A stretch of DNA of 64,000 nucleotides from Pseudomonas sp. (GCF_030698175.1 NZ_JAUYNT010000016.1:37709-101708), one strand, 5' to 3'; shown: positions 1 to 8,200, counted from the stretch's first letter. Numbers and translations: made by a program. Notes: generated from the letters alone by a model not told the origin.

Positions 1-244
1 GCGCCAGGTCGATGAGGCCTTGGGCTTGTTGGTCGGTGCGCCGGCCGGCGCGGTGGATGCCAAGGGTGCGTTTGCCGAGGGCAGCGTCAATGCGCGGGTG
101 GTCGAGCGCCTGCGCGAGATTGCCGAGTTGGGCCCGGACGATGAAGAGGATGACGTGCCAGCGGCTAAAGCGGCCGAGCCGGCCGCCAAACCTGCGCGCA
201 AGAAGCCCGTGAAGAAACCGGCGGCGGCCGGCCCAACCGCTTAA
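1..244 (+). CDS. 3' end of a Lon-like ATP-dependent protease gene (partial)
   Basis: The frame is open from base 2 and ends with TAA at 242-244, so only about 80 C-terminal residues are visible. The segment VDEALGLLVGAPAG followed by GSVNARVVERLREIAELG resembles the end of the Lon_C (S16) protease domain in the LonB/YcbZ-like AAA proteases of pseudomonads. In that family this stretch follows the Ser-Lys catalytic dyad, which lies outside the window. The last 30 residues are a low-complexity Ala/Lys/Pro tail (PAAKPARKKPVKKP) that is common and unconserved in such proteins. The ATPase domain and start cannot be checked, so the family call rests on the tail only. No T-rich terminator follows directly. 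Confidence 0.6.
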   Translation, partial: RQVDEALGLLVGAPAGAVDAKGAFAEGSVNARVVERLREIAELGPDDEEDDVPAAKAAEPAAKPARKKPVKKPAAAGPTA

Positions 245-337
245 CTCCAAGTCGGTTCAAGGCTCGGGTGGTTGGTCAGTCACTGAACGTTGGCCGCCCG
301 CCACGAGTTCGCCGGGCGCGAGACGCTTTTCCAGTGT

Positions 338-358
338 TCATCCACAGAGTTATCCACA
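338..358 (+). other. Pair of DnaA-box-like sites
   Basis: A perfect TTATCCACA lies at 350-358, preceded 12 bases upstream by TCATCCACA (338-346), both on the plus strand. They sit in the 195-base gap between the protease gene and the small gene at 440. A third perfect copy lies at 859-867. TTATCCACA is the consensus strong DnaA-binding site. Whether DnaA binds here is inference. The rest of the gap shows no clear promoter. Confidence 0.45.
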
Positions 359-439
359 GTTTTTGGGGGTAACTTTCGGCCTTTATTGGGCCGCGTTGCG
401 GGTGTAGGCTGAAGCTAAGCCCTGCTCGGAGTCACGGCC

Positions 440-781
440 ATGTCGCCTACCCTCTGTCTTACCCGCCAGTATCTTGGAGTGGTTACTCGGATCGAGTGTG
501 CGGTGCGCCCGTTGGTCGGCAATCAGGGCCACTGGGTGGTGCTCTGTGTGGCCGGTATGGACGGCCAGCAACCCTCGGTGGTTAATGCTCAGGGCCCATT
601 CTGCGGGCCTTTCGCGGCAGAGGAGATACTCGCCGGAATAACCGTCAGTCTGCAAATGCAGGGCTATCGGCAGGCGTTTGATGTGCCTATCTGGAGCCTG
701 CATATGCAGGCCAAAATGCGCCAGCTAAATGGCCTGCGCGGTCACGCATCAGTCGATTTCCAATCCCATCCCGAGCGCTGA
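440..781 (+). CDS. Small conserved-looking protein of unknown function
   Basis: The gene encodes 113 residues with no signal peptide or membrane helix. It has a mixed alpha/beta composition, including the segment GHWVVLCVAGMDGQQPSVVNAQGPF and a Trp-containing segment near residue 92. I do not recognise a named domain. Reasons to call it real are an ATG preceded by CGGAG about 9 bases upstream, codon choice with G/C at third positions like its neighbours, and its position as the only sizeable frame between two certain genes. A minus-strand frame at 383-703 overlaps it but has a worse composition. DnaA-box sequences lie on both sides. Confidence 0.55.
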   Translation: MSPTLCLTRQYLGVVTRIECAVRPLVGNQGHWVVLCVAGMDGQQPSVVNAQGPFCGPFAAEEILAGITVSLQMQGYRQAFDVPIWSLHMQAKMRQLNGLRGHASVDFQSHPER

Positions 782-858
782 AATCAGGCGGTAAGCCTGC
801 TGCATGGGCGATGCTGGCCATGCTGTTAGTGGCGCAGGGTGAGTCGGCGGCAAAAACC

Positions 859-867
859 TTATCCACA
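859..867 (+). other. DnaA-box-like site
   Basis: A perfect TTATCCACA lies on the plus strand, about 500 bases after the pair at 338-358 and 57 bases before the promoter of the UPF0114 gene. The 200-base gap holding it (782-983) shows only this site and that promoter. Confidence 0.4.
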
Positions 868-923
868 ATTGGCCTGGGCCGCATTGGCAGTGTTACTGCG
901 CATTGCGCGGGCAGCGCTGCGCC

Positions 924-951
924 TTGTCGGTCGCTGCGGTGTGGGTATACT
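924..951 (+). promoter_or_regulatory. Sigma-70-type promoter of the UPF0114 gene
   Basis: TTGTCG at 924-929 and TATACT at 946-951 are separated by 16 bases and lie 32 bases before the ATG at 984. A GAGG ribosome site at 976-979 follows. This is prediction by consensus only. Confidence 0.5.
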
Positions 952-983
952 CAGCGCCGGTTTTTATCTTTCTGCGAGGCAGT

Positions 984-1472
984 ATGGAACGCTTGATTGA
1001 AAACACGATGTACGCCTCCCGTTGGTTGTTGGCGCCGATTTACTTTGGTTTGTCGCTGGGTTTGCTGGCGCTGTGCTTAAAGTTTTTCCAAGAAATTTTT
1101 CATATTATCCCCAGCGTATTTGCCATGGCCGAGGCGGATCTGATTCTGGTGCTGTTGTCGTTGATCGACATGGCGCTGGTGGGTGGCTTGTTGGTGATGG
1201 TGATGTTGTCGGGCTACGAAAACTTCGTATCGGCCCTCGATATTGATGATGGCAAAGAGAAGCTCAGCTGGCTGGGTAAGATGGACTCCAGCTCGCTGAA
1301 GATGAAAGTCGCGGCGTCGATCGTGGCAATCTCGTCGATTCATCTGCTCAAGGTGTTTATGGATGCCAAGAACACCCCGACCGAATACCTGATGTGGTAT
1401 GTGATCATCCACATGACCTTCGTGGTCTCGGCGTTTGCCATGGGTTACCTGGACAAGCTGACCAAGCACTGA
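984..1472 (+). CDS. UPF0114 (YqhA) family inner-membrane protein
   Basis: The gene encodes 162 residues starting [15 protein letters not shown], the typical opening of the UPF0114/YqhA (TIGR00645) family. Four hydrophobic helices are visible, at about residues 14-34, 55-77, 107-127 and 138-156. The conserved loop [11 protein letters not shown] lies between helices 2 and 3. The function of the family is not established; it is an integral cytoplasmic-membrane protein. I chose the ATG at 984 because it has a GAGG site 4 bases upstream and begins at the conserved family N-terminus; a frame opening at 903 adds non-conserved residues. It has its own promoter and a strong terminator at 1502, so it is probably monocistronic. 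Confidence 0.9.
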   Translation: MERLIENTMYASRWLLAPIYFGLSLGLLALCLKFFQEIFHIIPSVFAMAEADLILVLLSLIDMALVGGLLVMVMLSGYENFVSALDIDDGKEKLSWLGKMDSSSLKMKVAASIVAISSIHLLKVFMDAKNTPTEYLMWYVIIHMTFVVSAFAMGYLDKLTKH

Positions 1473-1501
1473 GGTCGTCCGGGGCAATACTGCCTGCAAT
1501 G

Positions 1502-1530
1502 AAAAAGGAGCACTGCGGTGCTCCTTTTTT
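1502..1530 (+). terminator. Rho-independent terminator after the UPF0114 gene
   Basis: AAAAAGGAGCAC, a short loop, then GTGCTCC and a run of six T. The stem is about 12 bp. Confidence 0.9.
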
Positions 1531-1571
1531 GTGGGTGCGAATCAGGTTGCGCTGAAGGTGCGATATGGCTT

Positions 1572-1638
1572 CTGTAGGAGCGGATTTATCCGCGATGCCC
1601 TTTGTCTTGAAAGCATCGCGGCTGAAGCCGCTCCTACA
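1572..1638. repeat. REP doublet (REPIN) of Pseudomonas type
   Basis: Two inverted REP units face each other. The first starts TGTAGGAGCGGATTTATCCG (1572-1591) and the second ends GGCTGAAGCCGCTCCTACA (1638). Each unit is itself a small palindrome, and about 20 bases separate them. Such units are mobilised by RAYT transposases in pseudomonads; no RAYT gene is in the window. It lies between two converging transcription units. Related single units occur at 37806 and 37872. Confidence 0.9.
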
Positions 1639-1661
1639 GTTGGCGATGAACCTTGGCGCGG

Positions 1662-3209
1662 TTACGGCTGCTGGTTCAGGGCCGGGTCGTGGAATACGCC
1701 CTTGCTGTCGGTGTTAAGCATGAACTCGGCGGCGGCGCGGCGGATTTCCGGGCTCAGGTAATCCTGCTTGGGCATGGCCGGGTAGTCGTCGCGCTTCTTG
1801 GTTGGGTTGGTGATGTAGTCGACGATGCCTTGCGGGTTGTCCATATACAACGCCTGAATGACTTCTACCGGTGGGCCGATCATGCGCATGTTGTAGGCGT
1901 GGCAGCCGGCGCAGACGCCGTAGTAGACCATCTTGCCTTTCTCTTCGAGCTTGAACTCACGGGGTGCCACCGGTTCTGCCAGCAGGTAGCTGTGGGTGTC
2001 GGCGGTGGTGGAGAAACCGCAGGTGCCGAAGCTCTTGAGGCCCAGGGTCGGATACTGGCGCGGGTTTAGCAGGCAGCTGTCGCGGCTGGTGCCGACGCTG
2101 ATGATGTCGACGGTGCCGCTGGTCAGGCTGGCAACCTTAAGGGCTTTGATATCGTCGATGGGCTCGGCGCCGTTGTTGAACATCAGGTTGTTGAGGATCG
2201 AGACCTTGTCCGAGTGCGGGTCGGAGTCTGGGTCCTTGGTGATGTTGGCAAAGCTGTCGTGGTCGGTGATGACGATGCCGACGTTCTGGTTGCCGCTGAT
2301 GATGTTGTTCTCGATGGTCACCTCGTCGGCGGCCATGACGATGATGCCGGTGCCTGCCGGTACGCCGGAGACGATGGAGCCCGGCGCGCCGAAGTTGGGG
2401 TGGTTGTTGTCGGTGATGAAGTTGTTGCGAATGATCACGTCGAAGGTGGTCTTGATCGGCAGCCCCGGGGTGATAAACGCGAGGATGCCGCCGGTGTTGT
2501 TATAGACCTTGTTGTTCTCGACGATGGAATGCCGCGAGTTTTCGATCTCGATACCGGCGACGTTGGCGAACACCTCGTTGTTGTTGACGTGCACGTTGTC
2601 GCACATGCCGATGTAGATGGCCGCGTCCTCGATGCCGCTGAGCACGTTGTTGCTGACCAGGCCATTTTTGCCCAGTTGCGGGAAGATCCCGTAGACGCCG
2701 GTGTCGATCACCCGGTTATTGCGGATCAGGAAGTTGTTGCCGGCCTGACCCATGATCGCATTGCCCTTGTAATGGGTGATGTGCAGGTTCTCGACGGTGA
2801 TGTTATTGCCCGAGTAGAGCACCGCATCGTTGAGTGTTTGCCCGCCTTCCATGGTCGGCCACTGACCGTCGACTATCACGCCGCTGAGCAGGATGTCGTC
2901 CTTGTCGATGTACACGGTTTCTTTGTAGGTGCCGGGATACACCTGGATCACATCGCCCGGCTGAGCCTTTTGCACAGCGGTCTGGATCGATTCCCCATCG
3001 CGCACCGCATGCACCTGGCCCTTGCCGCTGGCGCCGACCGATTTGGCCAGGCTGCCGACGGCGGCGCTGGTCGCCCCGGACTTTTGCGCATAGCGATCGC
3101 TGCCACCGACGATGGTGGCGCTGTTGTCGCTGCCGAGCTGATTACCGAGGTAGACGCCGGCGGCGAGCAGGCCGACGGCGGCGATGGCGCTGATGATCTT
3201 CTTGCCCAT
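1662..3209 (-). CDS. Periplasmic right-handed beta-helix protein fused to a C-terminal cytochrome c domain
   Basis: The gene encodes 515 residues. An N-terminal hydrophobic helix (about 5-22) without a lipobox Cys suggests a membrane anchor or uncleaved signal, placing the rest in the periplasm. Residues about 70-390 are Asn-rich parallel beta-helix repeats of the NosD/pectate-lyase-like fold (repeated NN, IENN, VNNN turns). A c-type haem site CAGCH lies at 433-437, with a likely axial Met in AMPKQ at about 479. The ATG at 3209 has an AGGAG site; the frame stays open to 3689 but that part overlaps the next gene. It is the last gene of a three-cytochrome operon, 2 bases after the peroxidase gene. 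The beta-helix could bind or act on a polysaccharide, but no catalytic residues are certain. Its role is unknown. Confidence 0.85.
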   Translation of the reverse strand: MGKKIISAIAAVGLLAAGVYLGNQLGSDNSATIVGGSDRYAQKSGATSAAVGSLAKSVGASGKGQVHAVRDGESIQTAVQKAQPGDVIQVYPGTYKETVYIDKDDILLSGVIVDGQWPTMEGGQTLNDAVLYSGNNITVENLHITHYKGNAIMGQAGNNFLIRNNRVIDTGVYGIFPQLGKNGLVSNNVLSGIEDAAIYIGMCDNVHVNNNEVFANVAGIEIENSRHSIVENNKVYNNTGGILAFITPGLPIKTTFDVIIRNNFITDNNHPNFGAPGSIVSGVPAGTGIIVMAADEVTIENNIISGNQNVGIVITDHDSFANITKDPDSDPHSDKVSILNNLMFNNGAEPIDDIKALKVASLTSGTVDIISVGTSRDSCLLNPRQYPTLGLKSFGTCGFSTTADTHSYLLAEPVAPREFKLEEKGKMVYYGVCAGCHAYNMRMIGPPVEVIQALYMDNPQGIVDYITNPTKKRDDYPAMPKQDYLSPEIRRAAAEFMLNTDSKGVFHDPALNQQP

Positions 3210-3211
3210 TA

Positions 3212-4456
3212 TTATTCTCCTTGTGACACAAGACGTGCGGCTGCGGTGGTGTTCGTGGCGCCCTGCAGGGCAGCAGGTAGGCGCCCGCCGGGGGTTAAGC
3301 CGGACGGCACCTGGGTGGGTGTGGCGGGGGTGAAGCTGTCGTCGCTGAGGGTTTGCATGAAATCCACCAGGCGATCCAGTTCCAGCTCGGCCAGCTTGGG
3401 TTCCCAGATATGCCAGTGCAGAGTCATGCGCGCCTGCTCTGCTTCGGGCAGCGCGTGGCCGCGGCCCTTGGTGTAGAACTCGCTGGCGTCGCGCAGATTG
3501 CCGAACGCGCCGTTGTGCATATAGGGCGCGGTCTGGGCGATGTTGCGCAGCGATGGCACCTTGAAACCGCCGCGCCAGGTGGGGTTGTGAGACTGGCTTT
3601 CGGCGCCGGCATCGAAGGGCTGGCCGGGGGGCTCGGGCACGCCGATCACGGCAATCTGCTGGTTGGTGAACAGTGGCGGCGTGTGGCACTCGGCGCAGCG
3701 GGCGACGAACGAGCGAAACACATTCATGCCTTCCAGCTCATCCGCATTCAGGGCTTCGGCATAGCCGTGGGCGTAGTGGTCGTAGCGGCTGTTCAGTGAG
3801 ATCAGCGAGGTCTCGAAGGCGGCGATGGCGGCGTAGATCTGCGTCAAGGTGATGGGCTGCGTCGGCTCGCCCGGATAGACAGTGGCGAACAGCCGCTGGT
3901 AGGTGCTGTTGGCGTTGATTGAGCTGAGCAGCTGAGTCGGGGTGTTACCCATTTCGTTGGCGGCGTACAGCGGCCCGGTCATCTGTTCTTCCAGTGATTT
4001 GGCCCGCGCATCCCAGAAGAAACTGGTCAGGAATGCCATATTCCACAGGCTCGGCGCCCCGCGGCTGGCGCTGCGGCCGTGAATGCCGGTGCTCTTGGCC
4101 TGGCCGTCGGCAAAGCCTAGCTTGGGGTGATGACAGCTGGCGCAGGACAGGGTTTGGTCGCCGGACAGCAGTGGGTCGAAGAACAGCTGGCGACCGAGGT
4201 CGATCTGCTGCGGAGAGAAGCCATCGCGGCGCGCCGGCAATGCAGTCTTCAGACCGCCAACCCCTTGGTTGTACAGCGAGTTGTACTGGTCATAGAGGCT
4301 GTGCAGGGCGCAGCTATTGCCTGCGGTCAGTTCAAAGCCTGGTGGGCAGTGGCTGGCCAGTTGGATGGGCGCAGGAGTGGTCTCGGCCTGGGCGCCGCCG
4401 ATCAGCAGACTCAGCGCCAGCAGCCACGCCCGAGAACCACGACTGGAACGGCTCAT
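3212..4456 (-). CDS. Di-haem cytochrome c peroxidase / MauG family protein
   Basis: The gene encodes 414 residues with a signal peptide cut after AQA (about residue 24). Two haem c sites, CASCH (105-109) and CAECH (254-258), have the spacing of the CcpA/MauG family. Conserved family stretches include GRQLFFDPLLS, RGAPSLWN, FWDAR, VPSLRNIAQTAPYMHNG and, near the end, LVDFMQTL. CcpA proteins reduce peroxide with electrons from a small cytochrome; MauG-like members oxidise protein or other substrates instead. The sequence does not tell me which. A Pro/Ala-rich tail of about 40 residues after the domain is unusual. The start overlaps the upstream cytochrome gene by 4 bases (ATGA), indicating translational coupling. 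Confidence 0.9.
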   Translation of the reverse strand: MSRSSRGSRAWLLALSLLIGGAQAETTPAPIQLASHCPPGFELTAGNSCALHSLYDQYNSLYNQGVGGLKTALPARRDGFSPQQIDLGRQLFFDPLLSGDQTLSCASCHHPKLGFADGQAKSTGIHGRSASRGAPSLWNMAFLTSFFWDARAKSLEEQMTGPLYAANEMGNTPTQLLSSINANSTYQRLFATVYPGEPTQPITLTQIYAAIAAFETSLISLNSRYDHYAHGYAEALNADELEGMNVFRSFVARCAECHTPPLFTNQQIAVIGVPEPPGQPFDAGAESQSHNPTWRGGFKVPSLRNIAQTAPYMHNGAFGNLRDASEFYTKGRGHALPEAEQARMTLHWHIWEPKLAELELDRLVDFMQTLSDDSFTPATPTQVPSGLTPGGRLPAALQGATNTTAAARLVSQGE

Positions 4457-5085
4457 GGTTGTTGCAGGCTGCTGATATGGGCGATCACGTCGAGCAGCTC
4501 TTGGTCATTGACGGTGGCGGCCATCATCTTCATTTGCTTGCCGTAGCGGTCGCCCGGCGCGCTGCCGCGGATGCCCTGTTTGAAGTGGTTAACTTGCAGC
4601 AGTAGATAGCTGTCGAGTTGCTGGCGCAGGCGCGGGCTGTGCATGGCCAGATTGCCTTCGGCTTGGCCGCCGTGACAGGCGCCGCATTTGGCTTGGTACA
4701 GGCGGCTGCCGAGGGCGGCGTTGCCGCTCAGGCTTGGCTTGATTGCCGGTGGTGGCAGGCTGGTCAGGTAGGCGGTTAGGTCGGCGATAGCTTGATCGTC
4801 GGGAAGCGTCGCGGCCATGGCCTGCATTTGCGCTCCGGCGCTGTCGCCGGGGTTGCTGCCACGCAGGCCACTCTTGAAGTTGCTCAATTGCCGAATCAGG
4901 TAGCTCTGCTGTTGCCCCGCCAGCACCGGCGCGGCCAGGGCTGGATTGCCTTGCGCCTGCTCGCCATGGCAACTGCTGCAAGCGCTAAACAAGGCTTTGC
5001 CGTGGCCAAGATCGGCCGCCAGTGCCGGCAGCCCACAGCTCAGCAAGGCGATCAAGAGGAGGTGCGATGGGCGAGCTGCAATCAT
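4453..5085 (-). CDS. Cytochrome c4-type di-haem cytochrome
   Basis: The gene encodes 210 residues: a signal peptide ending ALA at about residue 23, then two similar class I cytochrome c domains with haem sites CSSCH (36-40) and CGACH (134-138). Each domain repeats the pattern GNPA/GNLA, then YL, then FK.GIRGS.PGD, then MAAT (axial Met region), as in periplasmic c4 cytochromes. It probably carries electrons to or from the peroxidase and beta-helix cytochrome encoded next. It is first in the operon. The 205-base gap to the divergent fklB should hold the operon promoter; I found no clear ANR or sigma-54 site there. Confidence 0.9.
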   Translation of the reverse strand: MIAARPSHLLLIALLSCGLPALAADLGHGKALFSACSSCHGEQAQGNPALAAPVLAGQQQSYLIRQLSNFKSGLRGSNPGDSAGAQMQAMAATLPDDQAIADLTAYLTSLPPPAIKPSLSGNAALGSRLYQAKCGACHGGQAEGNLAMHSPRLRQQLDSYLLLQVNHFKQGIRGSAPGDRYGKQMKMMAATVNDQELLDVIAHISSLQQP

Positions 5086-5290
5086 GGGGCATCCTGCGGC
5101 GGCGCTGGCTGGCGCGGCGTCTGAGTAGAATCAGGTCAATGGGCGTTGGTTGAATATTAATTGGTACTATCGTGCCAGACAAGTAAATTGTATCAGCATG
5201 CCTATTTTTCTGGGGTGGCGGGCGGCTGGGGCGTGCAGGGCATCTGTGCTAGTCTGGCGGCCCTTTTTTCAGCGCATCCGGAGCCGAGCT

Positions 5291-5920
5291 ATGTCCGAAC
5301 TCAATCTGTCCCCCGATCTGTCCACCGACGCGGGTCGTGTTAGCTATGGCATTGGTCGTCAGCTGGGCGATCAGCTGCGTGACAATCCACCACCTGGCGC
5401 CGATCTGAATGCCATAGTCGCCGGCCTGACCGACGCTTTTGGGGGCGTGGCCAGCCGCGTAGGCCAAGAGGAGTTGTCGGCCAGCTTTAAAGTGATTCGC
5501 GAAATCATGCAGGCCGAGGCTCAGGCCAAAGCTGAAGCGGCGGCCGGTGCCGGGATCGCCTTCCTGGCGGAAAACGCCAAGAAAGCCGGGGTTACTCTGC
5601 TGGAGTCGGGCTTGCAGTACGAAGTGCTGATCGAAGGTAGCGGCGCCAAGCCGTCGGCCAACGACACCGTGCGCACTCACTATCACGGCACCCTGATCGA
5701 CGGCACTGTGTTCGACAGCTCTTACGAGCGTGGCGAGCCGGCTGAGTTTCCAGTCGGTGGCGTAATTGCCGGTTGGGTTGAGGCCTTGCAGTTGATGGCG
5801 ACCGGCAGCAAATGGCGCCTGACTGTACCGAGCGAATTGGCCTACGGCGGCCAAGCTGCAGGCAGCATTCCGCCGCACAGCGTGCTGGTATTTGATGTTG
5901 AGTTGTTGGCGATCTTGTAA
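5291..5920 (+). CDS. fklB: FKBP-type peptidyl-prolyl cis-trans isomerase (FklB-like)
   Basis: The gene encodes 209 residues. The N-terminal part (about 1-100) is the helical FKBP_N dimerisation domain, including DAGRVSYGIGRQLGDQL. The C-terminal part (about 115-209) is the FKBP catalytic domain with VRTHYHGTLIDGTVFDSSY, EFPVGGVI.GW.EALQLM and PSELAYG, ending FDVELL. No signal peptide follows the ATG at 5291, so the protein is cytoplasmic like E. coli FklB. A frame opening at 5150 adds a non-conserved leader. The P. aeruginosa orthologue likewise neighbours a cytochrome c gene and the ispB region. Confidence 0.93.
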   Translation: MSELNLSPDLSTDAGRVSYGIGRQLGDQLRDNPPPGADLNAIVAGLTDAFGGVASRVGQEELSASFKVIREIMQAEAQAKAEAAAGAGIAFLAENAKKAGVTLLESGLQYEVLIEGSGAKPSANDTVRTHYHGTLIDGTVFDSSYERGEPAEFPVGGVIAGWVEALQLMATGSKWRLTVPSELAYGGQAAGSIPPHSVLVFDVELLAIL

Positions 5921-5962
5921 TGCTCGGCCTTGGCGCACTTAGGTGCGCCAAGGCGATACAGG

Positions 5963-6223
5963 CTAGCCGGGCAAGAGTGGCAAGTCGGTGCTGTTGGCGG
6001 GGCGCAATGCCCGGGCAAAGCAAAACAGAAACAAGTTGCGCAACAGCTCTTTAAGCACCAGCGGCTCGCTGGAGTTAAGGCTGGCCATATCCAGATCTCC
6101 TAGCTCACGTAACTCATCCAAAGCCTGTTCTTCCAGGACTAAACACACCTGACCGGTTTCCCGATGCAGGATGCGTAAGTACGGCTGTGGGCGATCCAAC
6201 CAAGCGTCAATTAAATAGGTCAT
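5963..6223 (-). CDS. Small conserved Pseudomonas protein of unknown function
   Basis: The gene encodes 86 residues: an N-terminal half rich in aromatic and acidic residues (YLIDAWLDRPQPYLRILHRETG) and a helical C-terminal half (LKELLRNLFLFCFARALRP). There is no signal peptide. I do not know a function, but a small protein of this kind lies next to ispB in P. aeruginosa, which supports it as real. The ATG at 6223 is preceded by GGAGA. It is transcribed in the same direction as ispB but separated from it by the ispB terminator at 6305-6330, so it may have its own promoter. Confidence 0.75.
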   Translation of the reverse strand: MTYLIDAWLDRPQPYLRILHRETGQVCLVLEEQALDELRELGDLDMASLNSSEPLVLKELLRNLFLFCFARALRPANSTDLPLLPG

Positions 6224-6304
6224 GACTCATCTCCTGTGCTTGAGGTTTAGATGAGAATACTTCGCATTCAGATAATAGCAAGACCTAACGCTTGTCGTGG
6301 GCAT

Positions 6305-6330
6305 GAAAAAGCCCGTCACGTGGACGGGCT
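6305..6330 (-). terminator. Terminator of ispB
   Basis: Read on the minus strand, AGCCCGTC and GACGGGCT form an 8-bp stem followed by TTTTT, 18 bases after the ispB stop. Confidence 0.85.
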
Positions 6331-6348
6331 CCTTGTCGCTGGGCGAGC

Positions 6349-7317
6349 TTAGTGGGTGCGCGCCACGGCAAAGCGGCTGAGTTCGATTAGCGCATCGCGG
6401 TATTCGCTGGCGGGCAGGGTGTCGAGGCATTTGATGGCGCGCTCGGCATAGTCGCGGGCCTGCTGGGCGGTGTAGTCCAGGGCGCCGCAGGCTTCAACGG
6501 CGGCGCGGATGCTTTCTAAATCATCCAGTCCGCCTTTTTGGATGGCTTGGCGCACCAGGGCCGCTTGCTCTGGGGTGCCTTCGCGCATGCAGTAGATCAG
6601 CGGCAGGGTCGGCTTGCCTTCGGCCAAGTCGTCGCCGACGTTTTTGCCTAGGGTAGCCGCATCGCCACGGTAGTCGAGCAGGTCATCAACTAGCTGGAAG
6701 GCCACTCCGAGATGGTCGCCAAAGGTGCGCAGGGCTTCGGTTTGTGCGGTATCTGCGGCGGCTAGCACGGCCGCGCTGTGGGTCGAGGCCTCAAACAGCA
6801 TGGCGGTTTTGCCGCGAATCACTTCCATATAGGTTTCTTCACTGGTGCTGGCGTCGCGAATTTTCGACAGTTGCAGCACCTCACCTTCGGCAATCACCCG
6901 GGTGGCCTTGGACAGGATGCGCATAACGTCCATCGAGCCCAGCTCCACCATCATCTCGAAGGAGCGCGAATAGAGGAAGTCGCCGACCAAGACGCTGGGC
7001 GCATTGCCCCACTGTGCATTGGCGGTGGAGCGGCCACGGCGCATGTCGGACATGTCGACGACGTCATCATGCAGCAAGGTGGCGGTGTGCAAAAATTCGA
7101 TGGTGGCCGCCAATAAGCGCAACTGATCGCCTTGCTGGCCCAGCGCTTTGCCACACAGCAGCACCAGCAGCGGGCGCAGGCGTTTGCCGCCGGCGGAGAT
7201 GATGTAATCACCAATCTTTTCTACCAGCGGCACGCGCGACACCAGTTGGCGACGGATGATCTCATCAACGGCGCTGAAGTCGTCGGCTACTACGCGATAA
7301 AAGGCTTGGGGTTGCAT
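6349..7317 (-). CDS. ispB: Octaprenyl diphosphate synthase
   Basis: The gene encodes 322 residues of a trans-polyprenyl diphosphate synthase, which elongates farnesyl diphosphate with isopentenyl diphosphate to make the ubiquinone side chain. It contains the GGKRLRP substrate motif (43-49), the first Asp-rich motif HDDVVD (83-88) and the second DDLLD (210-214). It is soluble. The in-frame ATG at 7317 gives the family N-terminus MQPQAFYRVVADDF; the ATGs at 7335 and 7338 would add up to seven residues. It diverges from rplU, as in P. aeruginosa and E. coli, and ends at a good terminator. Confidence 0.95.
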   Translation of the reverse strand: MQPQAFYRVVADDFSAVDEIIRRQLVSRVPLVEKIGDYIISAGGKRLRPLLVLLCGKALGQQGDQLRLLAATIEFLHTATLLHDDVVDMSDMRRGRSTANAQWGNAPSVLVGDFLYSRSFEMMVELGSMDVMRILSKATRVIAEGEVLQLSKIRDASTSEETYMEVIRGKTAMLFEASTHSAAVLAAADTAQTEALRTFGDHLGVAFQLVDDLLDYRGDAATLGKNVGDDLAEGKPTLPLIYCMREGTPEQAALVRQAIQKGGLDDLESIRAAVEACGALDYTAQQARDYAERAIKCLDTLPASEYRDALIELSRFAVARTH

Positions 7318-7396
7318 CGTTTTGGGTGGCTCCATCAAGGTTGCGCGGCATGCTAGGTGGCGGGGTCTAAGCTGTCAAGGCAAGCGCTTTGGGTGC

Positions 7397-7425
7397 TTGC
7401 GCTGAATCTGTGGCTTGCGTACAAT
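7397..7425 (+). promoter_or_regulatory. Sigma-70 promoter of rplU-rpmA
   Basis: TTGCGC (7397-7402) and TACAAT (7420-7425) are 17 bases apart, followed by a GC-rich start region typical of ribosomal-protein promoters. The leader to rplU is about 130 bases; I see no certain regulatory fold in it. Confidence 0.65.
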
Positions 7426-7559
7426 CGCGGCCCCTGAACTTCCTGGGCATTACCTGCCTTACGCAATTGCAAGGGCGTCCATCCGGCGCCATGCAGCCAT
7501 GCCAGCCGAAGACTATTCCTATAAAGCGCTGGGTGAGCAGGATTTAACGGAGCAAAATT

Positions 7560-7871
7560 ATGTACGCTGTAATTGTTACCGGTGGCAAGCAATACAAGGT
7601 TGCCCAAGGCGAATACCTGAAAATTGAAAAGCTCGAAATCGCCGTTGGCGAGGCCGTGACTTTCGACCGCGTTCTGTTGGTTGCCAATGGCGACGACGTG
7701 AACATCGGTGCCCCAGTTGTTGAAGGCGCTAAGGTTGTGGCTGAAGTGATTGCCCAAGGCCGTCACGATAAGATCACCATCATCAAGTTCCGTCGCCGTA
7801 AGCACCACATGAAGCGTCAAGGTCACCGTCAGTGGTACACCGAGATCAAAATCACCGGTATTCAGGCTTAA
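7560..7871 (+). CDS. rplU: 50S ribosomal protein L21
   Basis: The gene encodes 103 residues, the normal length, with the family opening [14 protein letters not shown] and the C-terminal [21 protein letters not shown] motif that contacts 23S rRNA. The start has CGGAG upstream. It forms an operon with rpmA 38 bases downstream. Confidence 0.98.
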   Translation: MYAVIVTGGKQYKVAQGEYLKIEKLEIAVGEAVTFDRVLLVANGDDVNIGAPVVEGAKVVAEVIAQGRHDKITIIKFRRRKHHMKRQGHRQWYTEIKITGIQA

Positions 7872-7909
7872 TCTTTTTAGCTTGATCCACAATTTGGAGT
7901 ATTGAACTC

Positions 7910-8185
7910 ATGGCACACAAAAAAGCTGGCGGTAGTACCCGCAACGGTCGCGACTCAGAATCGAAACGCCTTGGCGTTAAGATGTATGGCGGCCAGGCTA
8001 TTATCCCAGGCAACATCATCGTGCGTCAGCGCGGCACCCAGTTCCACGCCGGTTATGGCGTTGGCATGGGTAAAGATCACACCCTGTTCGCGAAAGTGGA
8101 AGGCGTGATCAAGTTCCAAGTTAAGGGCGCCTTCGGTCGTCGCTACGTGAGCATCGTTCCGAAGACTGAAGTCGTCGCGGCGTAA
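7910..8185 (+). CDS. rpmA: 50S ribosomal protein L27
   Basis: The gene encodes 91 residues beginning [16 protein letters not shown], the conserved N-terminal tail that reaches the peptidyl transferase centre. It continues with KRLGVK, GGQ and [10 protein letters not shown]. There is no Firmicute-type cleaved extension. A TTGGAG site precedes the ATG. It ends the rplU operon before a terminator at 8201. Confidence 0.98.
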   Translation: MAHKKAGGSTRNGRDSESKRLGVKMYGGQAIIPGNIIVRQRGTQFHAGYGVGMGKDHTLFAKVEGVIKFQVKGAFGRRYVSIVPKTEVVAA

Positions 8186-8200
8186 TCTCGTAGTTGCTGC

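Noticed and set aside
2214..3476. 420-codon plus-strand frame over the beta-helix gene
   Set aside because: Low-complexity Val/Asp/His shadow; the minus strand encodes the haem motif and repeats.
1662..3689. 675-residue minus-strand reading of the beta-helix gene
   Set aside because: The extra 160 N-terminal residues overlap the peroxidase gene in another frame; the ATG at 3209 has an AGGAG site and a proper membrane helix follows.
5086..5290. ANR/FNR box (TTGAT-N4-ATCAA) for the cytochrome operon
   Set aside because: TTGAATATTAATTG is the nearest sequence and misses several key positions.
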